NCBI RefSeq assembly: GCF_000067205.1
Contig: NC_010170.1
Location: forward strand, 868,001 to 932,000
Reading direction: 5' to 3'
From: Bordetella petrii
GTDB taxonomy: Bacteria > Pseudomonadota > Gammaproteobacteria > Burkholderiales > Burkholderiaceae_B
Length of the DNA: 64,000 bases
Shown here: positions 16,625 through 24,487 of the stretch, in pieces
Layout of the letters: each line of letters begins with the position of its first letter
Position numbering within the stretch: the first letter of the stretch is position 1
Notes under the pieces: generated by a model
The model's input: only the letters and a program-made list of their open reading frames with translations
What the model was told of the DNA's origin: nothing
The model's database searches: none
Position numbers and translations under genes: made by a program

Positions 16625-17746
16625 TCAGTGGCTGGCGTCGGCGATGGGCTTGGGGCCTTGGTCGCCGATTTCGTTGATCTGGATCGGGGCCTGGATGGTG
16701 CCGTTGTCCGCGAACGACACCGTGGCGCCGACGAAGTCGAAGGTCTTGGTGGCCCGTCGCTGCGCCAGCAGGTTCTCGCCCGTGACGGGCTTGCCGGCCT
16801 TTTCCAGTGCGGCGGCCAGCACGCCGAAGGTGCGTACGGCGTTGTAGTAGTTCAGCACGTACATATTGGGCGCCTTGCCGTACTGCTTTTTGTAATCATC
16901 GAGCATGCGGCGGGTGATGTCGTCGCTTTTTTCCCAGTCGACCTTCTGGCTGGTGAAGATCGCGCCTTTGGACTCGGGCAGCGACAGCGTGGACGGGATG
17001 GCAAAGGCCGAATAGCTGGCGATCTGCTGCGATACGCCGTTGTCGCGCAGCTGCTTGACGATCTGGCCTTGCTGGCTGCCGTACGAGGCAATGTAGACGG
17101 CGTCCGGCTTGACGTCGCGCACGCGCGCGGCAATGCCCGAGAACTGCTGCGCCGTGGCTGGCACCGAGAAGCTGCCGGCCAGTTCGCCGCCGGCCTTGCC
17201 CAGTTCGGTCTTCAGTTCCTTGACCACCGACTGGCCCAGCGGGTCGTCGACGTACACCAGGGCAATGCGCTTGAGGCCGCGCTCCTTGACCAGGTATGGC
17301 ACTACGGCGCGCACTTCGAAGTCGACCAGGGGAATGGTGTTCCAGAAATAGTCGCCCAGCTCGGCCAGGTCGGGGCCCACGCCGCCGCCGTTGACCATGA
17401 CCGTCTTGCTGCGGGTGCCGATGGGCGCGATAGCCTTTGATACCCCGGTGAAAGCGCTGAGCACGAACGGCACCTTGGCCACGTTGACCAGCTTGTTCAT
17501 ACCGATTACACCTTGCATGGGCAGCGCCTGGCTGTCTTCGTAGACGATGGACAGCTTGCCCGACAGCATCTTGGAGGCATTGATGTGTTCGACGGCCAGA
17601 TTGGCGCCCGAACTGAAGATCTGGCCGTATTCGGCGTTGCTGCCGCTCATGGGCAGCAGGCCGCCGATAGTGAGGTCGGCCGCGCTGGCCAACGGCGTCA
17701 GGGTAAGGCCTTGGCACAGCGCCAGGCCGGCAAGCAGCTTCTTCAT
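16625..17746 (-). CDS. Periplasmic binding protein of the Liv-type ABC importer
   Basis: A 373-aa type I periplasmic binding protein (Peripla_BP_6). A Sec signal peptide is visible (MKKLLAGLALCQGLTLTPLA, cleavage near S-A-A-D), followed by LTIGGLLPMSGSNAEYGQ, the typical start of LivK-like proteins. Domain signatures include VLSAFTGVSKAIAPIG and VYVDDPLGQSVVKEL. ATG 17746 is chosen; ATG 17761 would add five residues before the basic region. First gene of the operon running to 11116. The ligand is likely the acid later activated by the CoA ligase. Confidence 0.92.
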   Translation of the reverse strand: MKKLLAGLALCQGLTLTPLASAADLTIGGLLPMSGSNAEYGQIFSSGANLAVEHINASKMLSGKLSIVYEDSQALPMQGVIGMNKLVNVAKVPFVLSAFTGVSKAIAPIGTRSKTVMVNGGGVGPDLAELGDYFWNTIPLVDFEVRAVVPYLVKERGLKRIALVYVDDPLGQSVVKELKTELGKAGGELAGSFSVPATAQQFSGIAARVRDVKPDAVYIASYGSQQGQIVKQLRDNGVSQQIASYSAFAIPSTLSLPESKGAIFTSQKVDWEKSDDITRRMLDDYKKQYGKAPNMYVLNYYNAVRTFGVLAAALEKAGKPVTGENLLAQRRATKTFDFVGATVSFADNGTIQAPIQINEIGDQGPKPIADASH

Positions 17747-17975
17747 CGTATGTCTCCGCACGGTCTCGAGGTTATTGTGCGCCGCAGCGTCAGGACGGCC
17801 GGCTGGCGGCTCCGAAAATGCTAGCCAGTCTGAATGATGCGACCTATTCGGATTTGCTTAACTGCGGGTTTTCCCGCCCAATACGGGTACGGCCAGGCGT
17901 CCCATGGAACGCAGGCGCGGCGGTGTCATCAAACAGGAGCCGGCCGGCGCCACGAGGGCCACACAAGGAGCGGAA

Positions 17976-18185
17976 ATGCGGATCGTGTTGGGGTTATGCC
18001 TGGCCGCTATTGTTGTTGGAGCGTTGCCCGTGCTGACGGGGCTGATCGTCTATGCCCTGGACAAATACCTGGTGGGCGGCTGCCGCGCCGCGTTTGGCAC
18101 GGGCCGCCGGTGGCTGCGGGCGCGGTTACGCGCAGGCGGGTGCGACTGGCCGCGGCCAGGGCAGTGTGAACGGCCGCGCAACTGA
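17976..18185 (+). CDS. Small predicted membrane protein, unknown function
   Basis: 69 residues from ATG 17976, preceded by a strong AAGGAG site (17965-17970). The first 30 residues form one hydrophobic helix (IVLGLCLAAIVVGALPVLTG), followed by an Arg/Cys-rich soluble tail ending ECxRPRN-like. The codon pattern and ribosome-binding site support a real gene, but no family is recognised. It points toward the convergent CoA-transferase gene. Confidence 0.5.
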   Translation: MRIVLGLCLAAIVVGALPVLTGLIVYALDKYLVGGCRAAFGTGRRWLRARLRAGGCDWPRPGQCERPRN

Positions 18186-18247
18186 CGGCGTGGCCGGCGG
18201 CGCGGCGGCGGCTGAGGGGCGGCGCGCCACGCCGCCGCTGCCCCGTG

Positions 18248-19471
18248 TCAGCGAGCCGTGGCCGCGGCGATTTCCGGGTCGCTCTTGCCCAGCACTTCGC
18301 GCAGGATCTCTGCCGTGTGTTCGCCCAGCAGCGGCGGCGCCCGCCGGTACACCACGGGCGTGGCCGAGAACCGCAGCGGGCTGGCCGTGACGGCGGCCGT
18401 CCCGCCCAGCGGGTGCGGCAGCTCGCGGCGCAGCTGCCGCGCCTGCACCTGCGGATGGGCGAATGCCTGCGCAATGTTGTTGATCGGCCCGCAGGGCACG
18501 CCCACCGCCTCCAGCCTGGCGATCCAGTCGTCGCGGCGTCCCTGTTTCATGATGTCCGACAGCAGCGCGATCAGTTCTTCGCGGTTGGTGACGCGCAGCC
18601 GGTTGGTGGCAAAGCGCGGATCGTCGCCCAGCTCGGGCGCGCCGATGGCCTTGCAGTAGGCCCGGTACTGCGACTCGTTGCCGGTGGCCACGATCAGGTG
18701 GCCGTCGCTGGCGGCGAACACCTGGTAGGGCACCACATTCTGGTGCGCGTTGCCCGCGCGCGTGGGGGCGACGCCCGAGGCGAAGTAATTGGAATTCTGG
18801 TTGGCCAGCATCGCCACGTGGCAGTCCAGCAGGGCGATGTCCAGGTGCTGCCCCAGACCGCTGCGGTGGCGCTCTTGCAGCGCGGCCAGGATGGCCACGC
18901 TGGCGTACATGCCGGTGATGATGTCGGTGACGGCCACGCCCGCCTTCTGGGGGCCGCCGCCGGGCAGGTCGTCGCGTTCGCCGGTGATGCTCATCAGGCC
19001 GCCCAGGCCCTGGATCATGAAATCGTAGCCGGGCAGTTGGGCGCAGGGGCCGTCCTGTCCGAAGCCGGTGACCGAGCAGTAGATCAGGCGGGGGTTGATC
19101 TCGCGCAGGCTGTCGTAGTCGAGCCCGTATTTGCGCAGGCCGCCGACCTTGAAGTTCTCGACCAGGATGTCGCAGTGCGCGGCCAGCTCGCGGATCAGCG
19201 CCGCGCCTTGCGGCGTGGCGATGTCGGCTTCCAGCGAGCGCTTGTTGCGGTTGGCGCTGAGATAGTAGGCGGCCTCGGCCGTGTCGCGGCCCTGGCCGTC
19301 TTTCAAGTAGGGCGGGCCCCAATGGCGCGTGTCGTCGCCGGTGCCGGGGCGCTCGACCTTGATGACGTCGGCCCCGAGGTCGGCCAGGTTCTGGGTGCAC
19401 CACGGCCCGGCCAGGATGCGGCTGAGGTCGAGTACGCGAATGCCCTCCAGGGGCGGAAGTCGTGAATCCAT
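18248..19471 (-). CDS. Family III (CaiB/BaiF) CoA-transferase
   Basis: A 407-aa family III CoA-transferase, which moves CoA between carboxylic acids through a covalent aspartyl-CoA intermediate. The N-terminus PLEGIRVLDLSRILAGPWC and the CoA-binding V-I-K-V-E-R-P-G are typical. The catalytic aspartate is Asp150 in QLPGYDFMIQGLGG. It is the last gene of a three-gene leftward operon (SDR, MaoC hydratase, CoA-transferase), 19 bp after the hydratase, and probably activates the acid that the other two process as a thioester. Confidence 0.93.
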   Translation of the reverse strand: MDSRLPPLEGIRVLDLSRILAGPWCTQNLADLGADVIKVERPGTGDDTRHWGPPYLKDGQGRDTAEAAYYLSANRNKRSLEADIATPQGAALIRELAAHCDILVENFKVGGLRKYGLDYDSLREINPRLIYCSVTGFGQDGPCAQLPGYDFMIQGLGGLMSITGERDDLPGGGPQKAGVAVTDIITGMYASVAILAALQERHRSGLGQHLDIALLDCHVAMLANQNSNYFASGVAPTRAGNAHQNVVPYQVFAASDGHLIVATGNESQYRAYCKAIGAPELGDDPRFATNRLRVTNREELIALLSDIMKQGRRDDWIARLEAVGVPCGPINNIAQAFAHPQVQARQLRRELPHPLGGTAAVTASPLRFSATPVVYRRAPPLLGEHTAEILREVLGKSDPEIAAATAR

Positions 19472-19490
19472 GCGTGACTGCCCTTTGCGC

Positions 19491-20345
19491 CTAGGCGTTG
19501 ATCGTGGCCGTGCCGTGGCTCATGACGACGATGTCGCGCGCCACGGCGCGCACGGTGAATTGCAGCGCGTTGCTTTCGCCGCGCCACATGTCGAACTGCA
19601 GCGTTTCGCCCGGGTACACCGGCGACGAGAAGCGCGCGTTCAGGCTGGCCAGCCGGCTGGCGTCGTAGCCGCACCAGGTCTTGACGATGGCGTGAGCCGC
19701 CATGCCATAGGTGCACAGGCCGTGCAGAATGGGCTGGGCATAGCCGGCCTTGCGGGCCACCTCGGGGTCGGCGTGCAGCGGGTTGCGGTCGGCGCTCAGG
19801 CGATACAGCAGCGCCGCGTTGGGCGCCACCGCCAGGGTGCAGCTTTGGTCGGGGGCCCGAGTGGGCGCGGCAGGCAAGGGCGGCGGGGCATCGTCGCCGC
19901 GGCCGAAGCCGCCGTCGCCCCGGCAGAAGGTGGTTTGCTGCAGAGTGGCCAGGCAGGCGCCGGCGCTGTCATGCAGCGTGCGCTCGGTGATTACCAGCGC
20001 GCCCTTGTCGGCCCCTTTGTCGATGACATGCGTGACGCGGCTCTTGCCGATGACGTTGCCGCTGGCGGGCAGCGGCGCGTGCAGGGCCAGGCGCTGCTCG
20101 CCGTGCACCAGCCGCACCCAGTCGATGCCGGCGCGCGGATCGCTCATCCAGAAGCCGGGGTAGCCCAGCACGGTGGCTTGGGTTGGAAAGGCTTGCAGGC
20201 CCCGTTCGTATACGTAGCGCAGTTGCCCGGCGTCGAGCGGGTCGTGCCCCAGGCCGATGCCCAGGGCGTACAGCATGGTGTCTTTTTCGTCGTAGTGGTG
20301 ATGTACGTCGTCGAATCGCCAGTTCTTGATGGTGTCGTAATCCAT
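19491..20345 (-). CDS. Two-domain MaoC hydratase, like the hydratase-2 part of MFE-2
   Basis: A 284-aa double hot-dog protein. The N-terminal, non-catalytic half begins with the MFE-2-like YDEKDTMLYALGIGLGHDP; the C-terminal half has the hydratase-2 motif YRLSADRNPLHADP (Asp186, His191) and GYAQPILHGLCTYG. It hydrates 2-enoyl-CoA to (3R)-hydroxyacyl-CoA. Together with the SDR encoded 7 bp upstream, it corresponds to the dehydrogenase and hydratase modules that are fused in eukaryotic peroxisomal MFE-2. Co-transcribed with both neighbours. Confidence 0.92.
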   Translation of the reverse strand: MDYDTIKNWRFDDVHHHYDEKDTMLYALGIGLGHDPLDAGQLRYVYERGLQAFPTQATVLGYPGFWMSDPRAGIDWVRLVHGEQRLALHAPLPASGNVIGKSRVTHVIDKGADKGALVITERTLHDSAGACLATLQQTTFCRGDGGFGRGDDAPPPLPAAPTRAPDQSCTLAVAPNAALLYRLSADRNPLHADPEVARKAGYAQPILHGLCTYGMAAHAIVKTWCGYDASRLASLNARFSSPVYPGETLQFDMWRGESNALQFTVRAVARDIVVMSHGTATINA

Positions 20346-20352
20346 GGCGGCC

Positions 20353-21267
20353 TCAGATCGGGTCCCAGTCGATCACGTCGGGCGATCGTTCCAGCGCGTA
20401 GAACTGCTTGCGCATGGCGGGAATGGCGATCTCGCCAATGAGCTCGGGAGTCCAGCCTTCGCTGTAGTGCACGCTGCGCACCGGGCGCGGCTGGCTCATC
20501 AGCATGATTTCGTTGGCGCGCACCGCGAAAATCTGGGCGTTGACCTCGCTGGCGGCATCGCTGGCCAGGAACACCGCCAGCGGCGCGACCTTGCCGGCTT
20601 CCATTTTCTTCAGCTTTTCGACGCGCGCCTTTTCGGCTTCGGTCTCGGCCGGGATCGAGCTGGTCATGCGGCTCCAGGCGAACGGCGCGATGCAGTTCGA
20701 GCGCACGTGGTAGCGCGCCATGTCGAGCGCGATGGACTTGGACAGGGCCACGATGCCCAGCTTGGCGGCCGCATAATTGGCCTGGCCGAAGTTGCCGATC
20801 AGGCCCGAGGTGGATGTCATGTGCACGAAGGCGCCGGATTCCTGTTCGCGGAAGTACGGCGCGGCGGCGCGGCTCATGAAGAAGGTGCCGTTCAGGTGCA
20901 CGTCGAGCACCTGGCGCCATTCTTCTTCGCTCATTTTGTGGAAGACGCGGTCGCGCAGGTTGCCGGCGTTGTTGACCACGGCGTCGATGCGCCCGAAGGC
21001 ATCTACCGCGGTCTTGATGATGTTGTGGGCGCCTTCATAGCTGGCCACGCTGTCGGTATTGGCGCAGGCCTGCCCGCCGGCGGCCAGGATTTCCTGCACT
21101 ACTGCCTGCGCCGGCCCGTCGCCGCCGCCTTCGCCCTGCAGCGACACGCCGATGTCGTTGACGACCACTTTGGCGCCTGCCGCCGCCATCGCCAGCGCGA
21201 CGCCGCGCCCGATGCCGCCGCCGGCGCCCGTCACAACCACTACTTTTCCTGCCACGATACCGCTCAT
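20353..21267 (-). CDS. Short-chain dehydrogenase, like the dehydrogenase part of MFE-2
   Basis: A 304-aa SDR. The cofactor motif TGAGGGIG (residues 13-20), NNAG, and the active-site pattern S-x(12)-YAAAK in TSTSGLIGNFGQANYAAAK are present. The insertion VSLQGEGGGDGPAQAVVQEI and the SGLIGNFGQANY segment are characteristic of the (3R)-hydroxyacyl-CoA dehydrogenase domain of MFE-2 rather than of FabG. First gene of the leftward operon and divergent from the LysR gene at 21377, with a 109-bp shared regulatory gap. Confidence 0.92.
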   Translation of the reverse strand: MSGIVAGKVVVVTGAGGGIGRGVALAMAAAGAKVVVNDIGVSLQGEGGGDGPAQAVVQEILAAGGQACANTDSVASYEGAHNIIKTAVDAFGRIDAVVNNAGNLRDRVFHKMSEEEWRQVLDVHLNGTFFMSRAAAPYFREQESGAFVHMTSTSGLIGNFGQANYAAAKLGIVALSKSIALDMARYHVRSNCIAPFAWSRMTSSIPAETEAEKARVEKLKKMEAGKVAPLAVFLASDAASEVNAQIFAVRANEIMLMSQPRPVRSVHYSEGWTPELIGEIAIPAMRKQFYALERSPDVIDWDPI

Positions 21268-21376
21268 GATGATTCCTCCATAGGGGGCGCGCCGGCCCCG
21301 ACTCTCTGCATGGTAGATTTCAGGGCAGGGCAGCGGAATTCAAAATTAAAGACACCCCCCTTTTGCGTGGCAGAAC

Positions 21377-22276
21377 ATGAGACACGATCTGACCGACCTG
21401 CGTTTGTTCGTGAACGTAGGAGAAACCCTGAACCTGACCCGCGCGGCCGAGCGCACCTTCCTGTCGCTGCCCGCGGCCAGCGCCCGCATCAAGAACATGG
21501 AAGAGGCCTTCAAGGCGCGCCTGCTGGTGCGCCAGGCGACCGGCGTGGCCTTGACGCCGGCCGGCGAGGTGCTGCTCAAGCACGCCCACGCCGTGTTCCG
21601 CCAGCTGGAATGCCTGAACGCCGACCTGCAGCCGTATTCCAGCGGCATCAAGGGCCGCCTGCGCCTGCTGGCCAACACCACGGCCACCAACTCGTTCCTG
21701 GCCGACGCCATGTCCACCTTCCTGGCGGAAAACCCCGATGTGGACATCGAGCTCGAAGAAAAAATCTCGGGCGACATCGTGCTGGCCATCCGCGCCGGCG
21801 CGGCCGACCTGGGCATCGTGGCGGGCAACATCGACGTCGACGGGCTGGACGTCATGCCGCTGTTCCGCGACGAGCTGGCCATCGTGACTTCGCTGAGCCA
21901 TCCGCTGGCGCAGCAGGAGTCAGTCCGTTTCGTCGACGTCATCGACGCCTACCAGTTCGTGGGTATCCACCCCAACAGCGCCATCCAGACCTTTCTGGAA
22001 GACATCGCATCTGGCCTGGGCAAGCGCCTGTGCCAGCGGGTGCACGTGGGCAGCTTCGAGGCGGTATGCCGCATGGTCGAGGCGGGCGCGGGCATTGCCG
22101 TGGTGCCGCGCGCCTGCGCGGCGCGCTACAGCCGCCCGCAGGCGTTGCATGTGCTGCGCCTGCAAGACAGCTGGGCGCAGCGCGACCGCCTGCTGTGCCG
22201 CCAGCGCGGACGCGACCTGCCGCGTTTCGTGGAAGACTTCATCGAGCACGTGCGCACGGCGGCGCGGGCGACCTGA
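21377..22276 (+). CDS. LysR-type transcriptional regulator
   Basis: A 299-aa LTTR. The winged helix-turn-helix is in residues 1-60 (LRLFVNVGETLNLTRAAERT, then LPAASARIKNMEEAF) and the effector-binding domain covers about 90-295. It is transcribed away from the SDR/hydratase/CoA-transferase operon, and by the usual LTTR arrangement probably activates it in response to the substrate. The intergenic 21268-21376 holds an AT-rich stretch near 21337-21351, but I see no clean palindrome there. Its 3' end faces the XRE-cupin gene 20 bp away. Confidence 0.92.
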   Translation: MRHDLTDLRLFVNVGETLNLTRAAERTFLSLPAASARIKNMEEAFKARLLVRQATGVALTPAGEVLLKHAHAVFRQLECLNADLQPYSSGIKGRLRLLANTTATNSFLADAMSTFLAENPDVDIELEEKISGDIVLAIRAGAADLGIVAGNIDVDGLDVMPLFRDELAIVTSLSHPLAQQESVRFVDVIDAYQFVGIHPNSAIQTFLEDIASGLGKRLCQRVHVGSFEAVCRMVEAGAGIAVVPRACAARYSRPQALHVLRLQDSWAQRDRLLCRQRGRDLPRFVEDFIEHVRTAARAT

Positions 22277-22296
22277 GCGCTGCGGGGCGGCCCTGT

Positions 22297-22932
22297 CTAG
22301 CGGGGCTTGCGCCGGCGTTGCGGCACGGCGTCCAGGTCGGTGCACACAGCCAGCACCTGCGCGGGCGACCGGCTCAGGGTGAGATACACATGCCCCATGC
22401 TGCTGTCGAAATAGGCCGACTCGAAACGCCGCAAGACGACACTTTCGCCGTTCTCGAACTGGATGCGGACCTTGCCTGCCAGCACCACGACGAACTCCTG
22501 GCCGGGGTGGCGGATGTAGTCTTCGAACTCATCGAGGTGGCGCGAATCGATGATGCCCATCATGGGCGTCATTTTCTTGCCGGGGTATTCCCCCAGCAGC
22601 AGTCGGTAGTGGTAGTTGTCGGTAACGTAGTCGCGCGCATCGTGCAGCGTGGTTTTCACGTAGGTGGGCGCCATCGAGGCCTGGGGCGCGTCTCCCAGCA
22701 TGAACAGCCGCGTCATGTCGATGTTCAGGCCGCGCGCCAGCGAGGCGAATTTCTCGTAGCTCAGCGCAATCTGCCCCAATTCAGCCTTGGAAATAGTGGA
22801 TACCGCGATGCCCGAGGCGCGGGACAGGTCTTGCAGCGTCATTTTCCGGGCTTTGCGCTCGGCGCGCAGCCGGGCGCCCATTTCTTTTTTTCCGACGATT
22901 CCGGGAGGGGCAGGCGTAGCGGCAGGGGCCAT
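22297..22932 (-). CDS. XRE-family regulator with C-terminal cupin domain
   Basis: A 211-aa regulator: HTH_3 domain around residues 18-72 (RLRAERKARKMTLQDLSRAS ... STISKAELGQIALSYEKFA) and a cupin_2 sensor domain around 130-200 (HPGQEFVVVLAGKVRIQFEN). Such HTH-cupin proteins (PuuR/SutR-like) commonly control amine, amino-acid or sulfur utilisation genes. The start is ATG 22932. It is the last gene of the leftward D-amino-acid/peptide cluster, 88 bp after the deacylase, and is the best candidate to regulate it, possibly through the palindrome at 28747. Confidence 0.9.
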   Translation of the reverse strand: MAPAATPAPPGIVGKKEMGARLRAERKARKMTLQDLSRASGIAVSTISKAELGQIALSYEKFASLARGLNIDMTRLFMLGDAPQASMAPTYVKTTLHDARDYVTDNYHYRLLLGEYPGKKMTPMMGIIDSRHLDEFEDYIRHPGQEFVVVLAGKVRIQFENGESVVLRRFESAYFDSSMGHVYLTLSRSPAQVLAVCTDLDAVPQRRRKPR

Positions 22933-23020
22933 GGAAAACTGGATCTTGTTTTGGCTGGGCGGCGGCGCCCGCAGGGCCGCCGCCATGCAGGCGCCTATTG
23001 TAAGGCCTGCCGGCCGGCGC

Positions 23021-24475
23021 TCAGCGGGGGCTTCGTGGCAGGACGCGGCCGGCAAGCTGGCCGGTGAACGCCTGGTTTTCCCACACCGGCGCGCCGTTGA
23101 CGTACACCGAATGAATGCCGGCCGCGCGTTCGGTGGGATTGTCGAAATCGGCCACGTCGGCGACGGTGTCCGGATCGAACACCACCAGGTCGGCAAAGCA
23201 GCCGGGCTGCACCAGCCCCCGGTCCGGCAGGCCGAACCGGGCGGCGGTCAGGCCCGACATTTTCCAGACCGCGGTTTCCAGCGAAAACAGCCCCACATCG
23301 CGCGCGTAGTGTCCCAGCACGCGTGGAAAAGTGCCCCACAGCCGCGGATGCGGCCGTTGGTCGTGCGGCAGTCCGTCCGAGCCGATCATGGTGGGCGGGA
23401 ACGCCAGAATGCGCCGCACGTCCGGCTCGTCCATCATGAAGTAAATGGCCCCGGCCGGCTGCAGTTCTTCCACCAGGTCGTACTTGGCCATGCCGCGCTC
23501 GGCCGCCACCTCGTCCAGGTCGCGGCCGGCCAGTTCGGGGCGTGGCTTGCACCACGTGATGATGGTGCGGCCGGCCAGCAGGACACGGTCTTTCTTCAGC
23601 ATGGTGGATCCGGCCACGTATGGGTAGGCATCCAGCGCGATGTCCTGGCGCGCCATGGCCGCCTCGATGATGGCCAGCGTTTCTTCCGAGCGTCCGAAGT
23701 TCGGCTGGCCCATCACTTTATGATGCGAAATGACCACCGGCACATCGAGCTCGCGGCCGATCCGGAAGGTTTCCTGCAGGGCCGCGACGATGTGCTCGCC
23801 TTCGTCGCGCATGTGGGTGGCGTAGATGCCCTGGCGTGAACTGAGTGGGCGGCAGACTTCGATGATCTCTTCGGTACTGGCGCGCGCGGCGGGCGGGTAG
23901 AAGGTGCCGGTGGAAATGCCGATCGCGCCGGCCGCCATGGCCTCTTCGGCCAGCGCCTGCATGGTGTCGATCTCGGCCGGCGTAGCTGTCCGGTCCAGGT
24001 CCGGCATCACGGCGGCGCGCAGCGTCGAGTGCCCAACCATGCACGCCGCGTTGACGGCCGGCGGGTGGTCGCGTAGCGCGTCCAGGTAGTCGTTGAACCG
24101 CCCGAAACGGTACGAGCCGCCCGCGTCCAGCAGGTCCAGGGGAGCGGGCGGCGAGTCATGCCTGAGCGGCGCCAGGCTGATGCCGCAATTGCCGGTAACG
24201 ACGGTGGTGACCCCCTGCGATATCTTGGGCGTCATGTCGGGGTGTTCCAGCAAATAGTTGTCGTCGTGCGTGTGCGAATCGATGAAGCCGGGCGCCACGA
24301 TCATGCCGGTGACATCGACGCGGCGCCGCGCCTGCTGGCCGGCCAGGTCGCCCGTCGCGGCCACGCGGTCGCCCCGCAAGCCGACGTCGGCGCGCCGGCG
24401 CGGCTCGTTGCTGCCGTCGATCAGCGTGCCGCCGGCCAGAATCAGGTCGTAGGGGTCGGTAGAGGATGTGGACAT
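23021..24475 (-). CDS. N-acyl-D-amino-acid deacylase (D-aminoacylase)
   Basis: A 484-aa amidohydrolase of D-aminoacylase length, which splits N-acyl-D-amino acids into a fatty or acetyl acid and the D-amino acid. The metal-binding pieces are visible: FIDSHTHDDN (HxH at 68/70), the family-specific cysteine in VTGNCGISLAPL (Cys97), the histidines in YATHMRDEGEH and VISHHKVMG, and the aspartate in MIGSDGLPHDQRPHPRLWGT. It overlaps nothing and follows the solute-binding protein gene by 12 bp, inside a five-gene leftward cluster. Confidence 0.93.
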   Translation of the reverse strand: MSTSSTDPYDLILAGGTLIDGSNEPRRRADVGLRGDRVAATGDLAGQQARRRVDVTGMIVAPGFIDSHTHDDNYLLEHPDMTPKISQGVTTVVTGNCGISLAPLRHDSPPAPLDLLDAGGSYRFGRFNDYLDALRDHPPAVNAACMVGHSTLRAAVMPDLDRTATPAEIDTMQALAEEAMAAGAIGISTGTFYPPAARASTEEIIEVCRPLSSRQGIYATHMRDEGEHIVAALQETFRIGRELDVPVVISHHKVMGQPNFGRSEETLAIIEAAMARQDIALDAYPYVAGSTMLKKDRVLLAGRTIITWCKPRPELAGRDLDEVAAERGMAKYDLVEELQPAGAIYFMMDEPDVRRILAFPPTMIGSDGLPHDQRPHPRLWGTFPRVLGHYARDVGLFSLETAVWKMSGLTAARFGLPDRGLVQPGCFADLVVFDPDTVADVADFDNPTERAAGIHSVYVNGAPVWENQAFTGQLAGRVLPRSPR

Positions 24476-24487
24476 GGCAAGGCTCCG

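Noticed and set aside
17864..17877. GCGGG-TTTT-CCCGC hairpin upstream of the small membrane protein gene
   Set aside because: Short stem without a T-run or gene end beside it; likely chance in GC-rich sequence.
23021..24475. Dihydroorotase or hydantoinase assignment for the amidohydrolase
   Set aside because: The N-C-G-I-S cysteine and overall layout fit D-aminoacylase, not the carboxylated-lysine enzymes.
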